Source: JAJPJQ01 sp036522615 (GTDB lineage Bacteria; Desulfobacterota; Binatia; UBA9968). Taken from it: a DNA stretch of 20,290 nt. A program made the translations under genes and the position numbers. Below, in pieces: positions 7,253 to 14,659 of this stretch (within the stretch, counting starts at the first letter, position 1; each line of letters begins with the position of its first letter). Location of the stretch: contig DATDFN010000066.1 of the NCBI GenBank assembly GCA_036522615.1, positions 1-20,290 of the forward strand. The letters are read 5' to 3'. The notes beneath the pieces were generated by a model. It ran no database searches and was not told where the DNA came from. It worked only from the letters and a program-made list of their open reading frames with translations.

Positions 7253-8614
7253 TTAGAGATGTGGGCTCCCCTCGCCGGCGCCCGCGGCCCGCTTTAACAG
7301 CAGGATTTCGAGAAGCTTGTCCCCGAAGCGGTGTGAGAAACCCTGGACTTTTTCTTTGAGCGGCACCACCGTCGTGAATTCGGGTGGAAAGGCGCCGACG
7401 CTGCTGCTGATCTTGCGGATTCGTTCGTCCACCACCCTGCCCTTGATGACGAAGTTGCCGTTTTTCAGCGCGAGGTCGTAGTCGTAGTCCGGCATCTCCT
7501 TGGGAAGCTCGGTTGTCTCCGGCACGCCGACGTCGGGCACACGGGTGGGGAATTCTAACCGTAGAAAATACGCGTCCCCCCAATCCTGGAGGGTATACAC
7601 GTTGCCGTAGCGGCGCTCGCGCTCGAGCTTGTCGACGAAGCCGCGCGCGTAGAATCCATCGACCGGAATCGGCGCGGCGCGGAGCATACCATGCTGGCGC
7701 GCGAGCAGCGGCTTCAGCGCGATCGACAGCGGCACGCCGTACACAGCGGGCCGAAACTCGATTTCCTCGACCGGCTTGGCGTGAAAGATGCCGTCCTTCA
7801 GACGGTAAACGCCTTCGACGACGCCGAGCGCGATGCCGATGAGAAGGTAGTTGTTGATATCCTGGCTGAAAAGAATTCTCGGGCCGTTCAGCGCGACGCC
7901 GATCGCCATGAGGAGGATCGGATAGAAGAGAACGATATTGTGCAGGATATTGAGCGCGGTCGAGCCGGCGGCGCTGAAAGCGAAGGAGTTGCCGACCGAT
8001 TTCTCCAGCGCGACTTTGTCGCGGTGCGGCAGCGCGCCCAGAACGGGCTGCGCGAGGAACAGCGCGGCTCTCATCAGCGGCGTGCCGAGCGGCGCGCGCT
8101 GATTCACGCGCGAGAGCACCTCGTCGAAGCTTCCCGGCACTTCGCCGGGAAAATGTTTCTCCGGCCGCGGCGCTTTGACTTCGACCTTCGGCGGCGGCGC
8201 GGCCTTCGGCGCGGCTTTCGGCGGCGCCGCTGGGGCAGCGGCCGCGGGCTTTGGCGCTTGCGCCGGCTTTGCTTCCGGCGCGGCTGCGGCCGGTTTTGCC
8301 GCAGGCGTCGCCGCCGGCTCCCCGGCGGCTTTACGGAAGCGTGATTCGAAACTGTCGGGAAACGCCACGTCCTGATGAATCGTCTTGGCGCGCGCGATGA
8401 GCGTGTCCTCGCCCTCCACGTTGTTGGGATCGGTCACGCAGCAATCGACCGGGCACACCGCGGCGCAGGCTTCGTAGTCGTGAAACCCGACGCATTCGGT
8501 GCAGAGCAGCGGGTCGATGACGTAGAGCTCCTCGCTCTGGCTGATCGCGTTGTTGGGGCATTCGGGCTCGCATGCCCCGCAGTTGATGCACTCGCTTGTG
8601 ATCATCGTCGCCAT
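7253..8614 (-). CDS. Ferredoxin - linker - two-helix membrane - Hsp20-like fusion protein
   Basis: A 453-residue protein with four parts. Residues 1-62 are a YfhL-type 2[4Fe-4S] ferredoxin (C9, C12, C15, C19 with CPNNAI; C38, C41, C50, C54 with CPVDCC). Residues 97-150 are an Ala/Pro/Lys-rich flexible linker. Residues about 220-272 contain two hydrophobic helices (about 222-243 and 254-270). Residues about 345-440 (YFLRLEFP, LALKNGNFVIKGRV, FTTVVPL) resemble an Hsp20/alpha-crystallin beta-sandwich. With two helices, both ends would face the cytoplasm. I know no characterised protein with this order of domains, and give no function; an electron-transfer or iron-sulfur-linked membrane role is speculation. 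It heads a likely operon with rimI and has a strong promoter upstream. Confidence 0.85.
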   Translation of the reverse strand: MATMITSECINCGACEPECPNNAISQSEELYVIDPLLCTECVGFHDYEACAAVCPVDCCVTDPNNVEGEDTLIARAKTIHQDVAFPDSFESRFRKAAGEPAATPAAKPAAAAPEAKPAQAPKPAAAAPAAPPKAAPKAAPPPKVEVKAPRPEKHFPGEVPGSFDEVLSRVNQRAPLGTPLMRAALFLAQPVLGALPHRDKVALEKSVGNSFAFSAAGSTALNILHNIVLFYPILLMAIGVALNGPRILFSQDINNYLLIGIALGVVEGVYRLKDGIFHAKPVEEIEFRPAVYGVPLSIALKPLLARQHGMLRAAPIPVDGFYARGFVDKLERERRYGNVYTLQDWGDAYFLRLEFPTRVPDVGVPETTELPKEMPDYDYDLALKNGNFVIKGRVVDERIRKISSSVGAFPPEFTTVVPLKEKVQGFSHRFGDKLLEILLLKRAAGAGEGSPHL

Positions 8615-8641
8615 AGCTGTGAAGACTCCGAATTTGTTGAT

Positions 8642-8670
8642 TAATTACTTGTTTCGGCCCGAGTTGTCAA
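8642..8670 (-). promoter_or_regulatory. Sigma70-type promoter of the ferredoxin-fusion gene
   Basis: On the minus strand a consensus TTGACA (8665-8670), 17 bases, then TAATTA (8642-8647). A start near 8635 gives a leader of about 20 bases carrying a GGAG motif before the ATG at 8614. Confidence 0.65.
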
Positions 8671-8731
8671 CAATTTCATCGACTTGCGTAGGTTGAAAGC
8701 GGCGGAAAAACTATGTTACCGTGAAACGGAA

Positions 8732-8807
8732 GGCGGCGTACCCAAGTGGTTAAGGGAGAGGTCTGCAAAACCTCGATGCAGCGGTTCGAATCCGCTCGCC
8801 GCCTCCA
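8732..8807 (+). tRNA. tRNA-Cys (anticodon GCA)
   Basis: A complete 76-base cloverleaf. The acceptor stem GGCGGCG (8732-8738) pairs with CGCCGCC (8797-8803), followed by discriminator T and encoded CCA. The anticodon stem GAGGT/ACCTC (8758-8762, 8770-8774) encloses CTGCAAA with anticodon GCA at 8765-8767. The T arm is AGCGG-TTCGAAT-CCGCT. A T-run follows immediately (8810-8816). It lies alone on the plus strand between minus-strand genes. Confidence 0.97.
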
Positions 8808-8825
8808 ATTTTTTTCCCCAAACAA

Positions 8826-9095
8826 TCACGCCGTTTCCCCTGCGCCGACCAGACGGTCGAGTTCGCCGGATTGTTCCATCTCGTAAAGCTCGTCGTAGCC
8901 GCCGATCGAGCGACCGTCGATGAAAATCTGCGGCACGGTGCGCCGTCCGCCGGAGAGGCGGATCGCCTCCTCGCGCAGTTTTGCGTCGCGGGCGACATCG
9001 ATCTCTTCGAATTCCAGATGTTTCGAGCGCAGCAGCGCTTTCGCGCGCACGCAGTACGGACAGACCGGTGTAGAGTAAACGACGATTTTCGCCAT
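8826..9095 (-). CDS. grxC: Glutaredoxin (GrxC type)
   Basis: An 89-residue dithiol glutaredoxin with active site C12-P-Y-C15, the TVPQIFI cis-Pro loop and the GGYDEL glutathione-binding motif. It reduces protein disulfides and glutathione mixed disulfides in the cytosol. The start at 9093-9095 (MAKIVVYSTPVCPYC) fits the family; an ATG 39 bases upstream would add a non-conserved tail. Neither has a strong ribosome-binding site. It lies 48 bases downstream of the response regulator gene on the same strand. The stop sits 18 bases from the convergent tRNA-Cys. Confidence 0.93.
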   Translation of the reverse strand: MAKIVVYSTPVCPYCVRAKALLRSKHLEFEEIDVARDAKLREEAIRLSGGRRTVPQIFIDGRSIGGYDELYEMEQSGELDRLVGAGETA

Positions 9096-9143
9096 GAAGT
9101 TATTATCGCACGACGGCGGGGTTGGTTGAAACATCCGCCCGGT

Positions 9144-9518
9144 TTAGTCTTCTTTGAGAATTTTTTTCAGCGCGGCGCCGAGCTCGCGATGCGTGAAAGG
9201 CTTGGCGATGTAGTCGGTGCAGCCGCTCTGTATGCATTTGTCACGATCGCCGGGAAGCGCGCGGGCGGTCGCGGCGAGGACCGGAATCGACTGCGTCTTA
9301 GGATTCTTCCGTATGAGACCGGTCGCCTGGAGACCGTCCATCCCGGGCAGCGAGATGTCCATGATGATCAAATCGGGCAGATGCGCCTCGGCCATCGCGA
9401 CGGCCTTGTCGCCGGTGTCCGCCGTGATCGCGTCGTAGCCCAGGAACTCGAGCTCTTTCTGCACGACGTCGATGGTCGCCGGATTGTCTTCGACCAGGAG
9501 AATGCGTTTTTTCGCCAT
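9144..9518 (-). CDS. Single-domain response regulator (CheY/DivK-like)
   Basis: A 124-residue stand-alone receiver domain with E10/D11, phospho-acceptor D54 (LIIMDISLPGMDG), T84 at the switch position and K106 (YIAKPF). It has no output domain, so it should act by protein contact or in a phosphorelay, like DivK or CheY. No kinase or chemotaxis gene is adjacent; the pathway is unknown. It lies between the DUF3108 gene and grxC on the same strand. Confidence 0.9.
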   Translation of the reverse strand: MAKKRILLVEDNPATIDVVQKELEFLGYDAITADTGDKAVAMAEAHLPDLIIMDISLPGMDGLQATGLIRKNPKTQSIPVLAATARALPGDRDKCIQSGCTDYIAKPFTHRELGAALKKILKED

Positions 9519-9566
9519 AGTAAAAAATTCGCCTGCGTATAGGATATCACAGGCTCAACCGGCATG

Positions 9567-10349
9567 CTATCCGCCCGACTCCTCGGTCAGCTCGATATTG
9601 ACGCTGCCGACGAAAACCTGCGCCGACATTTTGACGGGCAGCCGCTGCTCGTCGGCTGTGATCCACGCGGTCGCCTGGCGCACGCGCTTGGCGTAGCCGG
9701 TTTTGCTGAGATCGGCGACTTTGGGCACGATCTTGAACGCTTCGTATTGCTTCCCTTTGACGGTGACGCGCTCTTTCCCGATGACGTCCAGCGTGACGAG
9801 ATAGCGGCTTTTGCCGCCAAAGACCTCGAGCTGGAACGAGTCGCCGGGCTTGAATTCCAGGCTGCGCGCGAGATAAACGGCCGATACCGTATCGAGCGCA
9901 TACGGCGATTCGAATTCGAAATCGCGCCGCTTCTTCCCTTCCTTCCGCTGCACCGTCCATTTGTGGGTCGCCGGATCGACCGTTGCGATCGTATCGTTCG
10001 CCTTCTTGTTTTCGCGCTGGATGAAAGAGAAGCGCAGCGGATGGAGCGTCTCGGCGTCGAACGTGGACTCGATGACATCGCGCATCTTGAAGATCACGTC
10101 GAGATAGCGCCACGACTCCGCCTTGACCGTGGCGTGGTAGGTCTTTTTTCCGTCGGTGACGACGGGACGCATGTCGATCGTCGCCGATGCGACCGGCACG
10201 CCGAGCCAGCTCGCCTGGTAGACGGCGTGCTCTCCTTTGTCGAACGGCCGGTACTTCGGCGTATAGTTCTTGAACTGCGGCGGGCTGTCGGCCGCGATGA
10301 CGATCGCCGAGAAAAGCGCGGCAAAAAGAACGACGAGGCGCGAAACCAT
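9567..10349 (-). CDS. DUF3108-domain exported protein
   Basis: About 260 residues. The start at 10347-10349 (MVSRLVVLFAALFSAIVIAADS) gives a clean signal peptide with cleavage near AAD; an upstream in-frame ATG at 10439 would bury it behind 30 Arg-rich residues. The mature part (FDKGEHAVYQASWLGVPVASATI, YHATVKAES, and a C-terminal TAWITADEQRLPVKM) matches the DUF3108 family of periplasmic beta-rich proteins, whose function is not established. Near the C terminus the strand pattern (VNIELTEES) ends the fold. It follows leuD by about 97 bases on the same strand, and precedes the receiver protein. Confidence 0.82.
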   Translation of the reverse strand: MVSRLVVLFAALFSAIVIAADSPPQFKNYTPKYRPFDKGEHAVYQASWLGVPVASATIDMRPVVTDGKKTYHATVKAESWRYLDVIFKMRDVIESTFDAETLHPLRFSFIQRENKKANDTIATVDPATHKWTVQRKEGKKRRDFEFESPYALDTVSAVYLARSLEFKPGDSFQLEVFGGKSRYLVTLDVIGKERVTVKGKQYEAFKIVPKVADLSKTGYAKRVRQATAWITADEQRLPVKMSAQVFVGSVNIELTEESGG

Positions 10350-10446
10350 CCCACGGCGACGCCGCGGTGAAAAAGGTATTCGCGCCGCGGAGCTGTTCCT
10401 CAATCGTTCAGGTTTACGGAATGAACTGTGGGCTTGCAAAGCTGCG

Positions 10447-11061
10447 TCAGGACCTAAAGCCGCTCATGTACGGCAGCTTCGCCGCTGTGGCTTTGACCTT
10501 TTCGAGATTGGCGCGGAGCATTCCGGTGGAGTCCCACGAGCCTTCGACGAGCGCCTTGCGGTAAGTCTCGGGAATGTCCACGGCGAACGATTTGCCGTCG
10601 TAGCTGAGCTTCTTGGCCTGAATATCGAGCGCGAAGGAAGTCTCCGGTTTCGAGTCGGCGAGGCGCATCAATTCCTCGATCTCGCGCTCGCCGACCGTGA
10701 CCGTCGGCATGCCGATCATGACGCAGTTGCCGGCGAAGATCGCGGCGAACGACTCGCCGACGACGGCGTGAATGCCGAAGCGATAGAGCGCCTGCGGCGC
10801 GTGCTCGCGCGACGAGCCGCAGCCGAAGTTTTTGTTCACGAACAGGACCGACGCGCCCTTGAACTTCGGATCGTTGAACGGGTGCGGCTTGAGCTTACCG
10901 GCGGCGTCGAAGCGCTCGTCGAAAAACGGATAGTCGCCCATGCGCGCGAACGTTGCTTCCTTCAAATAGCGCGCGGGGATAATGCGGTCGGTATCGATGT
11001 CGTTGCCGCGCACGACGATGGCGCGGCCGGCGACGCGGGTGATTTTCGAATCGTTGCTCAT
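10447..11061 (-). CDS. leuD: 3-isopropylmalate dehydratase small subunit
   Basis: A 204-residue LeuD (aconitase swivel domain). GNDIDTDRIIPARYLKE near the N terminus and FGCGSSREHAPQAL are family signatures. With LeuC it isomerises 2-isopropylmalate to 3-isopropylmalate in leucine synthesis. It starts 12 bases after the leuC stop with an AGGA ribosome-binding site, so the two subunits are co-translated. The length is that of the bacterial LeuC/LeuD type rather than the short archaeal type. No leuB or leuA is in the window. Confidence 0.96.
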   Translation of the reverse strand: MSNDSKITRVAGRAIVVRGNDIDTDRIIPARYLKEATFARMGDYPFFDERFDAAGKLKPHPFNDPKFKGASVLFVNKNFGCGSSREHAPQALYRFGIHAVVGESFAAIFAGNCVMIGMPTVTVGEREIEELMRLADSKPETSFALDIQAKKLSYDGKSFAVDIPETYRKALVEGSWDSTGMLRANLEKVKATAAKLPYMSGFRS

Positions 11062-11073
11062 GGGTTGATAATC

Positions 11074-12477
11074 CTATGCGAGATACTCGCGCACGTCGAC
11101 GACCTTGCCGTTGAGCGCGGCCGCGGCGACCATCGCCGGGCTCATCAGCAGCGTGCGGCCGCCCGGGCTCCCCTGCCGGCCGATGAAGTTGCGGTTCGAC
11201 GACGACGCGCAGATCTCGCGTCCGTGCAGGCGGTCGGGATTCATCGCGAGGCACATCGAGCAGCCCGCCTCGCGCCACTCGAATCCGGCCGCGGTGAAAA
11301 TCTTGTGCAGCCCTTCCTTCTCCGCCAGCGTCTTCACCTCGGCCGAACCCGGGACAACGAGCGCGCGAATGCCCGGCGCGACGCGCTTGCCCTGGGCGAT
11401 CTTGGCCGCGGCGCGGAGATCGCTGAGACGCGAGTTGGTGCACGAGCCCACGAAGGCGACGTTGATCGGCGTGCCGAGGATCGGCGCGCCGGGGTTCCAG
11501 CCCATATGCTCGTACGCCTTGCGCGCGCCGTCGGGGTCGGGAAACTCTTCCGGCCGCGGCAGCTTCTCGGATATTCCCACCGCCTGGCCCGGATTGATGC
11601 CCCACGTGACCGTGGGCTCGAGCTTGGCGCCTTCCAGGTCGACGACATCGTCGTAGCGCGCGCCGGCGTCGGAAGCGACGGACTTCCAATAACCCACGGC
11701 GCGGTCGAACGCCTCGCCCTTCGGGACATATTGCCGACCGCGAAGAAATTCGAACGTCGTCTGGTCGGGATTGACGTAGCCCACGAGCGCGCCGCCCTCG
11801 ATGCTCATATTGCAGACGGTCATGCGCTCTTCCATGTTCATACGGTCGAGCACCGCGCCGCCGTACTCGTAGGCGAAGCCTTTGCCGCCCGAGACGCCGA
11901 GCTTCCGGATAATATTTAGAATGACGTCCTTCGCGTAAACGCCCGGCGGCAGCGCGCCGTTGACGTTTATTCTCCGCACTTTCAAGCGGTCGATCGCGAG
12001 CGTCTGCGTCGCGAGCACGTCGCGCACCTGGCTCGTGCCGATGCCGAAGGCGAGCGTGCCGAACGCGCCGTGCGTGCTCGTGTGGCTGTCGCCGCACGCG
12101 AGCGTCATGCCCGGCTGCGTGAGCCCGAGCTGCGGTCCGATGACGTGGACGATGCCCTGTTTGTCGCTATCGAGGCCGAAGAAGTCGATGCCGAACTGGC
12201 CGACGTTCTTTTCCAGCACCTGGATCAGCTCCTCCGCCTGCGCGTCGAGAAACGGCCGCGTGCGCACATCCGTCGGCACGATGTGATCGACAGTCGCGAA
12301 AGTGCGCTCGGGAAACGCGACGTCGTACCCGCTTTCCCTGAGCATATCGAACGCCGGCGCCGTCGTGATCTCGTGGATCAAGTGAAGGCCGACGAAAAGC
12401 TGCGTCTGCCCGGTCGGCAGGGTATCGACGGTATGCGAATCCCAGATTTTATCGTAGAGCGTGCGCCCTGAAGCCAT
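11074..12477 (-). CDS. leuC: 3-isopropylmalate dehydratase large subunit
   Basis: A 467-residue LeuC, the bacterial length. The three [4Fe-4S] ligands are C346 (VGSCTNSR), C406 and C409 (GCSMCLAMN), matching E. coli C347, C407 and C410. Other signatures are LTLACGDSHTSTHGAFG (in TLACGDSHTSTHG form) and NRNFIGRQGSPGGRT near the C terminus. It forms a heterodimer with LeuD. A ribosome-binding site (GGAG) lies upstream of the ATG at 12475-12477, and a promoter-like pair lies at 12502-12530. Confidence 0.97.
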   Translation of the reverse strand: MASGRTLYDKIWDSHTVDTLPTGQTQLFVGLHLIHEITTAPAFDMLRESGYDVAFPERTFATVDHIVPTDVRTRPFLDAQAEELIQVLEKNVGQFGIDFFGLDSDKQGIVHVIGPQLGLTQPGMTLACGDSHTSTHGAFGTLAFGIGTSQVRDVLATQTLAIDRLKVRRINVNGALPPGVYAKDVILNIIRKLGVSGGKGFAYEYGGAVLDRMNMEERMTVCNMSIEGGALVGYVNPDQTTFEFLRGRQYVPKGEAFDRAVGYWKSVASDAGARYDDVVDLEGAKLEPTVTWGINPGQAVGISEKLPRPEEFPDPDGARKAYEHMGWNPGAPILGTPINVAFVGSCTNSRLSDLRAAAKIAQGKRVAPGIRALVVPGSAEVKTLAEKEGLHKIFTAAGFEWREAGCSMCLAMNPDRLHGREICASSSNRNFIGRQGSPGGRTLLMSPAMVAAAALNGKVVDVREYLA

Positions 12478-12501
12478 GCGGAAGTCTCCTCGGAAAAAAT
12501 C

Positions 12502-12530
12502 AATATAACCGGCCGACCGGGCTGGCGCAA
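12502..12530 (-). promoter_or_regulatory. Probable leuCD promoter
   Basis: On the minus strand TTGCGC (12525-12530), 17 bases, then TATATT (12502-12507), ending about 25 bases before the leuC ATG. No leucine-rich leader peptide or attenuator is visible. Confidence 0.5.
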
Positions 12531-12541
12531 GCGAACCGAAC

Positions 12542-12630
12542 GTTGCAGGGTTAAAAGGGGTTTCAGGGTTTAAGAGTTAAATGCGAAGAGGTTTCTCGTT
12601 TTTAACCCTTAAACTCTTCAACCCTTCAAC
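12542..12630. repeat. Inverted array of degenerate AAC-starting octamers
   Basis: The right half (about 12603-12630) is a tandem array of 8-mers of the form AACYCTTM on the plus strand. The left half (about 12542-12580) carries the same units in the opposite orientation, with one longer unit, around a spacer of about 20 bases. The halves can pair as an imperfect hairpin. The element abuts the stop codon of the solute-binding protein gene. Confidence 0.7.
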
Positions 12631-13605
12631 TTATAGGCCGAGCTCCTTCTGCGCCTGCTTTAAATAACTCAAATCGAGATACTTCTCAGGCCCGGGCAGC
12701 GGCTCTTTGACGAAGCCGTCGTTCGCCTGAACCTGGATGTTCATCTTGAAGCCGTCGAGCGTCACGGCGCCGTCGGAGGGATAGACCCTGTGCTTGACGT
12801 AGTAATCGACGCCGATCTTGCCGTACGGCGGCTTCATGCCCATCTCCTTCGTAAGAAAATCCGCCGCCTGGTCCGGCGCGTCGTTGATCCAGCGAAGGCT
12901 CCGGATGTGCGCCTTCAAGAACCGCACGAGCAGCGCGCGGTTTTTTTCCGCCCACGCCGGATTCACGTTCACCGCGTTGAACTGGTACGCCTGGATGACT
13001 TCCATCGTGTCGCCGAGCTTCGTGAAGCCGCGGTCGATCGCCATATCCGCGAACGGCACGCTCAACACCGCGCCGCCGATCGCGCCGCTCTCGAGTGCCG
13101 TGAGGCGCGCCGGCGTGCCGCCGGCGATGAGCGCGAGGCTGAAGTCGCGCGGGTGCTGCAATCCTTTGCTCTTCAAATAGCCGAGCAGGATCGAGGTCGC
13201 GCCGCCGGTGAGGCTCGCGACGCCAAGGCGCGCGCCTTTCAGGTCTTCGACGCGTTTATAATTTTTTCCGCCGACCAGATAATACGGCGCGGCGTTGCTC
13301 GTGCCGGCGACGACTTTCAAGCTACCGCCCTTCTCGTTCCACAGGATGATACTGTCGGGATTGATGTTGGCGATGTTGAGCTCGCCGGCGACGAGCGCGC
13401 GGAGCTGGAGGTCCGCGCCGCCGATGAAGACGAGATCGACCGGCACGCCTTCGGCGGCATAAAAGCCTTTTTTCTGCGCGACGAAATACGGCAGGTAGTT
13501 GAGATCGCGCGAGAGGAAGCCGACCTTAATGCCTTCGGCGAAAGCCGATGACGTTGTAAGTGTCAGCAGAATAAGGACCAGGAAAGCCAGGCGGCGAATG
13601 AACAT
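12631..13605 (-). CDS. ABC transporter substrate-binding protein (SsuA/THI5/NMT1-like)
   Basis: A 324-residue exported protein. The signal peptide is residues 1-23 (MFIRRLAFLVLILL..., cleavage AFA-EG). IKVGFLSRDLNYLPYFVAQKKGFYAAEGV is the opening of the periplasmic SsuA/NMT1 fold, followed by LRALVAGELNIANINPDS and LKGARLGVASLTGG. Relatives bind sulfonates, taurine, nitrate or pyrimidine precursors; the ligand here is unknown. No permease or ATPase gene is nearby, so it is an orphan binding protein, a frequent situation in soil lineages with large NMT1 families. The ATG has a GGAGGGACGAGG ribosome-binding region. It lies 51 bases downstream of the deacetylase-like gene. Confidence 0.88.
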   Translation of the reverse strand: MFIRRLAFLVLILLTLTTSSAFAEGIKVGFLSRDLNYLPYFVAQKKGFYAAEGVPVDLVFIGGADLQLRALVAGELNIANINPDSIILWNEKGGSLKVVAGTSNAAPYYLVGGKNYKRVEDLKGARLGVASLTGGATSILLGYLKSKGLQHPRDFSLALIAGGTPARLTALESGAIGGAVLSVPFADMAIDRGFTKLGDTMEVIQAYQFNAVNVNPAWAEKNRALLVRFLKAHIRSLRWINDAPDQAADFLTKEMGMKPPYGKIGVDYYVKHRVYPSDGAVTLDGFKMNIQVQANDGFVKEPLPGPEKYLDLSYLKQAQKELGL

Positions 13606-13622
13606 GCCTCGTCCCTCCGAAT

Positions 13623-13649
13623 GTAGGGGCGGTTCGCGAACCGCCCTAC
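13623..13649. repeat. REP-like intergenic palindrome
   Basis: A near-perfect palindrome centred at 13636/13637 with core CGGTTCGCGAACCG and flanks GTAGGGG/CCCTAC. It lies between the deacetylase-like gene stop and the solute-binding protein start. The GGGCGGTTCGCGAACC theme is familiar from dispersed repeats in many genomes; genome-wide copy number was not tested. Confidence 0.7.
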
Positions 13650-13656
13650 CCTGGAA

Positions 13657-14574
13657 TTATTTGCCGACGCAGTTCTCCAACAGATGTTTCACGACGTCGA
13701 TGCGGCGCGCGAACCAGACGTCGGAGAACGAGCGCGCGTACTTGATCGATTCGTCGTACACCTTGCCGGTGGCGGGAAACGCCATCTGGCAGTGCATCGC
13801 CATCGTGAGCATCTTCGGCTCCTCGGCCGATTCCTCGTAGAGCATGTCGAACTCGTCCTTGAACGCGCCGAAGAGGTCGCGCGCGGTGATGCCGCGCCGG
13901 TACATACCGGTGTCGTTAAGGCCGCTGATCGCGTTGCGGTAGGGCACCTCGATCAGCCGCTTGCCGTTCACTTCCACCAGATACGGCGTGTCGTCGTTAA
14001 CCGCGTCGCCGTGCCAGAGAAAGCCTTCGTCGGCGAGGAGTTCGAGCGTGTGCTCGGTATGGCGCATGCCCGAAGACAAACAGCCATAAGGCCGCACGCC
14101 GACGAGATCTTGGAAAATTTTCATGCAGGCGCGGATCTCGTCGCGCTCCTGCTCCTTGGTGAGATAGATCGACTGCACGTCTTCGGCGTAGTTGTGGCCG
14201 ACGATCTCGTGGCCTTCCGCGTGGACGGCTTTGACCGCTTCGGGATAGCGGATCGCGGCGAGGCCGTTCACGTTGAACGACGCCTTGAGACCGTGCTTGC
14301 GGAGAACTCTAAGGATGCGCCATACGCCGGTCCGACCGCCGTAGTCGTTTTCGCTCGCAGTGCGGAAGTCGTACTTGCTGCGCGTGTCTTCGGCCGTGAT
14401 CGGGTTCGAGCCGCCGACATGATGCGTGCGCCGGTGCTTCGGGTCCGGCACTTCGGTCCACGCCTCCAGGTTGCCCGCGAGCGTCACGGCCATGCGCGCG
14501 CCGTTGGGCCATTTGATCTTGATCTTCTTTCCCTTGGAAAAGACGTCGTAGAAATTGTCGTGCGACGGCATCAT
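13657..14574 (-). CDS. Polysaccharide deacetylase (NodB/CE4)-family protein with altered metal site
   Basis: A 305-residue protein. The fold is marked by RMAVTLAGNLEAW (about 28-39, the usual TFDD strand), LKASFNVNGL, AEGHEIVGHNYAED (119-132), and a late MAMHCQMAF. It resembles cytosolic PuuE/HpPgdA-like members, without a signal peptide. The usual metal-binding Asp is N35, H127 is kept, and the second His of HxxxH is E131, so catalysis is uncertain or different. The start at 14572-14574 has a GGAGGT ribosome-binding site 6 bases upstream; a more upstream ATG at 14613 lies before it. Substrate unknown. It shares a strand with the solute-binding protein gene and may form a transcription unit with it. 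Confidence 0.85.
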   Translation of the reverse strand: MMPSHDNFYDVFSKGKKIKIKWPNGARMAVTLAGNLEAWTEVPDPKHRRTHHVGGSNPITAEDTRSKYDFRTASENDYGGRTGVWRILRVLRKHGLKASFNVNGLAAIRYPEAVKAVHAEGHEIVGHNYAEDVQSIYLTKEQERDEIRACMKIFQDLVGVRPYGCLSSGMRHTEHTLELLADEGFLWHGDAVNDDTPYLVEVNGKRLIEVPYRNAISGLNDTGMYRRGITARDLFGAFKDEFDMLYEESAEEPKMLTMAMHCQMAFPATGKVYDESIKYARSFSDVWFARRIDVVKHLLENCVGK

Positions 14575-14602
14575 AGCGCGCACCTCCGGTCTTAAGGCTC
14601 GA

Positions 14603-14630
14603 TATATAGGCAAAGCTCGCGGGGTGTCAA
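14603..14630 (-). promoter_or_regulatory. Promoter of the deacetylase-like gene
   Basis: On the minus strand a consensus TTGACA (14625-14630), 16 bases, then TATATA (14603-14608). Transcription would start near 14595, giving a leader of about 20 bases that holds the GGAGGT site. Confidence 0.65.
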
Positions 14631-14638
14631 CGAAGGCT

Positions 14639-14659
14639 AGAAACGCGACTCGCGTTTCT
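14639..14659 (-). terminator. Hairpin at the 3' end of the hydrolase gene
   Basis: A perfect 9-bp inverted repeat (AGAAACGCG/CGCGTTTCT, 3-base loop) begins at the base after the alpha/beta hydrolase stop codon. No T-run follows on the minus strand, so it may be a weak terminator or an mRNA-end stabiliser. Confidence 0.5.

Noticed and set aside
8732..9095. Functional link between tRNA-Cys, glutaredoxin and the ferredoxin fusion
   Set aside because: All involve cysteine or thiols, but the tRNA is on the opposite strand with its own context, and nothing in the sequence connects them.
10270..11919. 549-codon plus-strand open frame across leuD and leuC
   Set aside because: It is antisense to two well-conserved enzymes and has the Arg/Ala-rich composition typical of shadows in GC-rich DNA.
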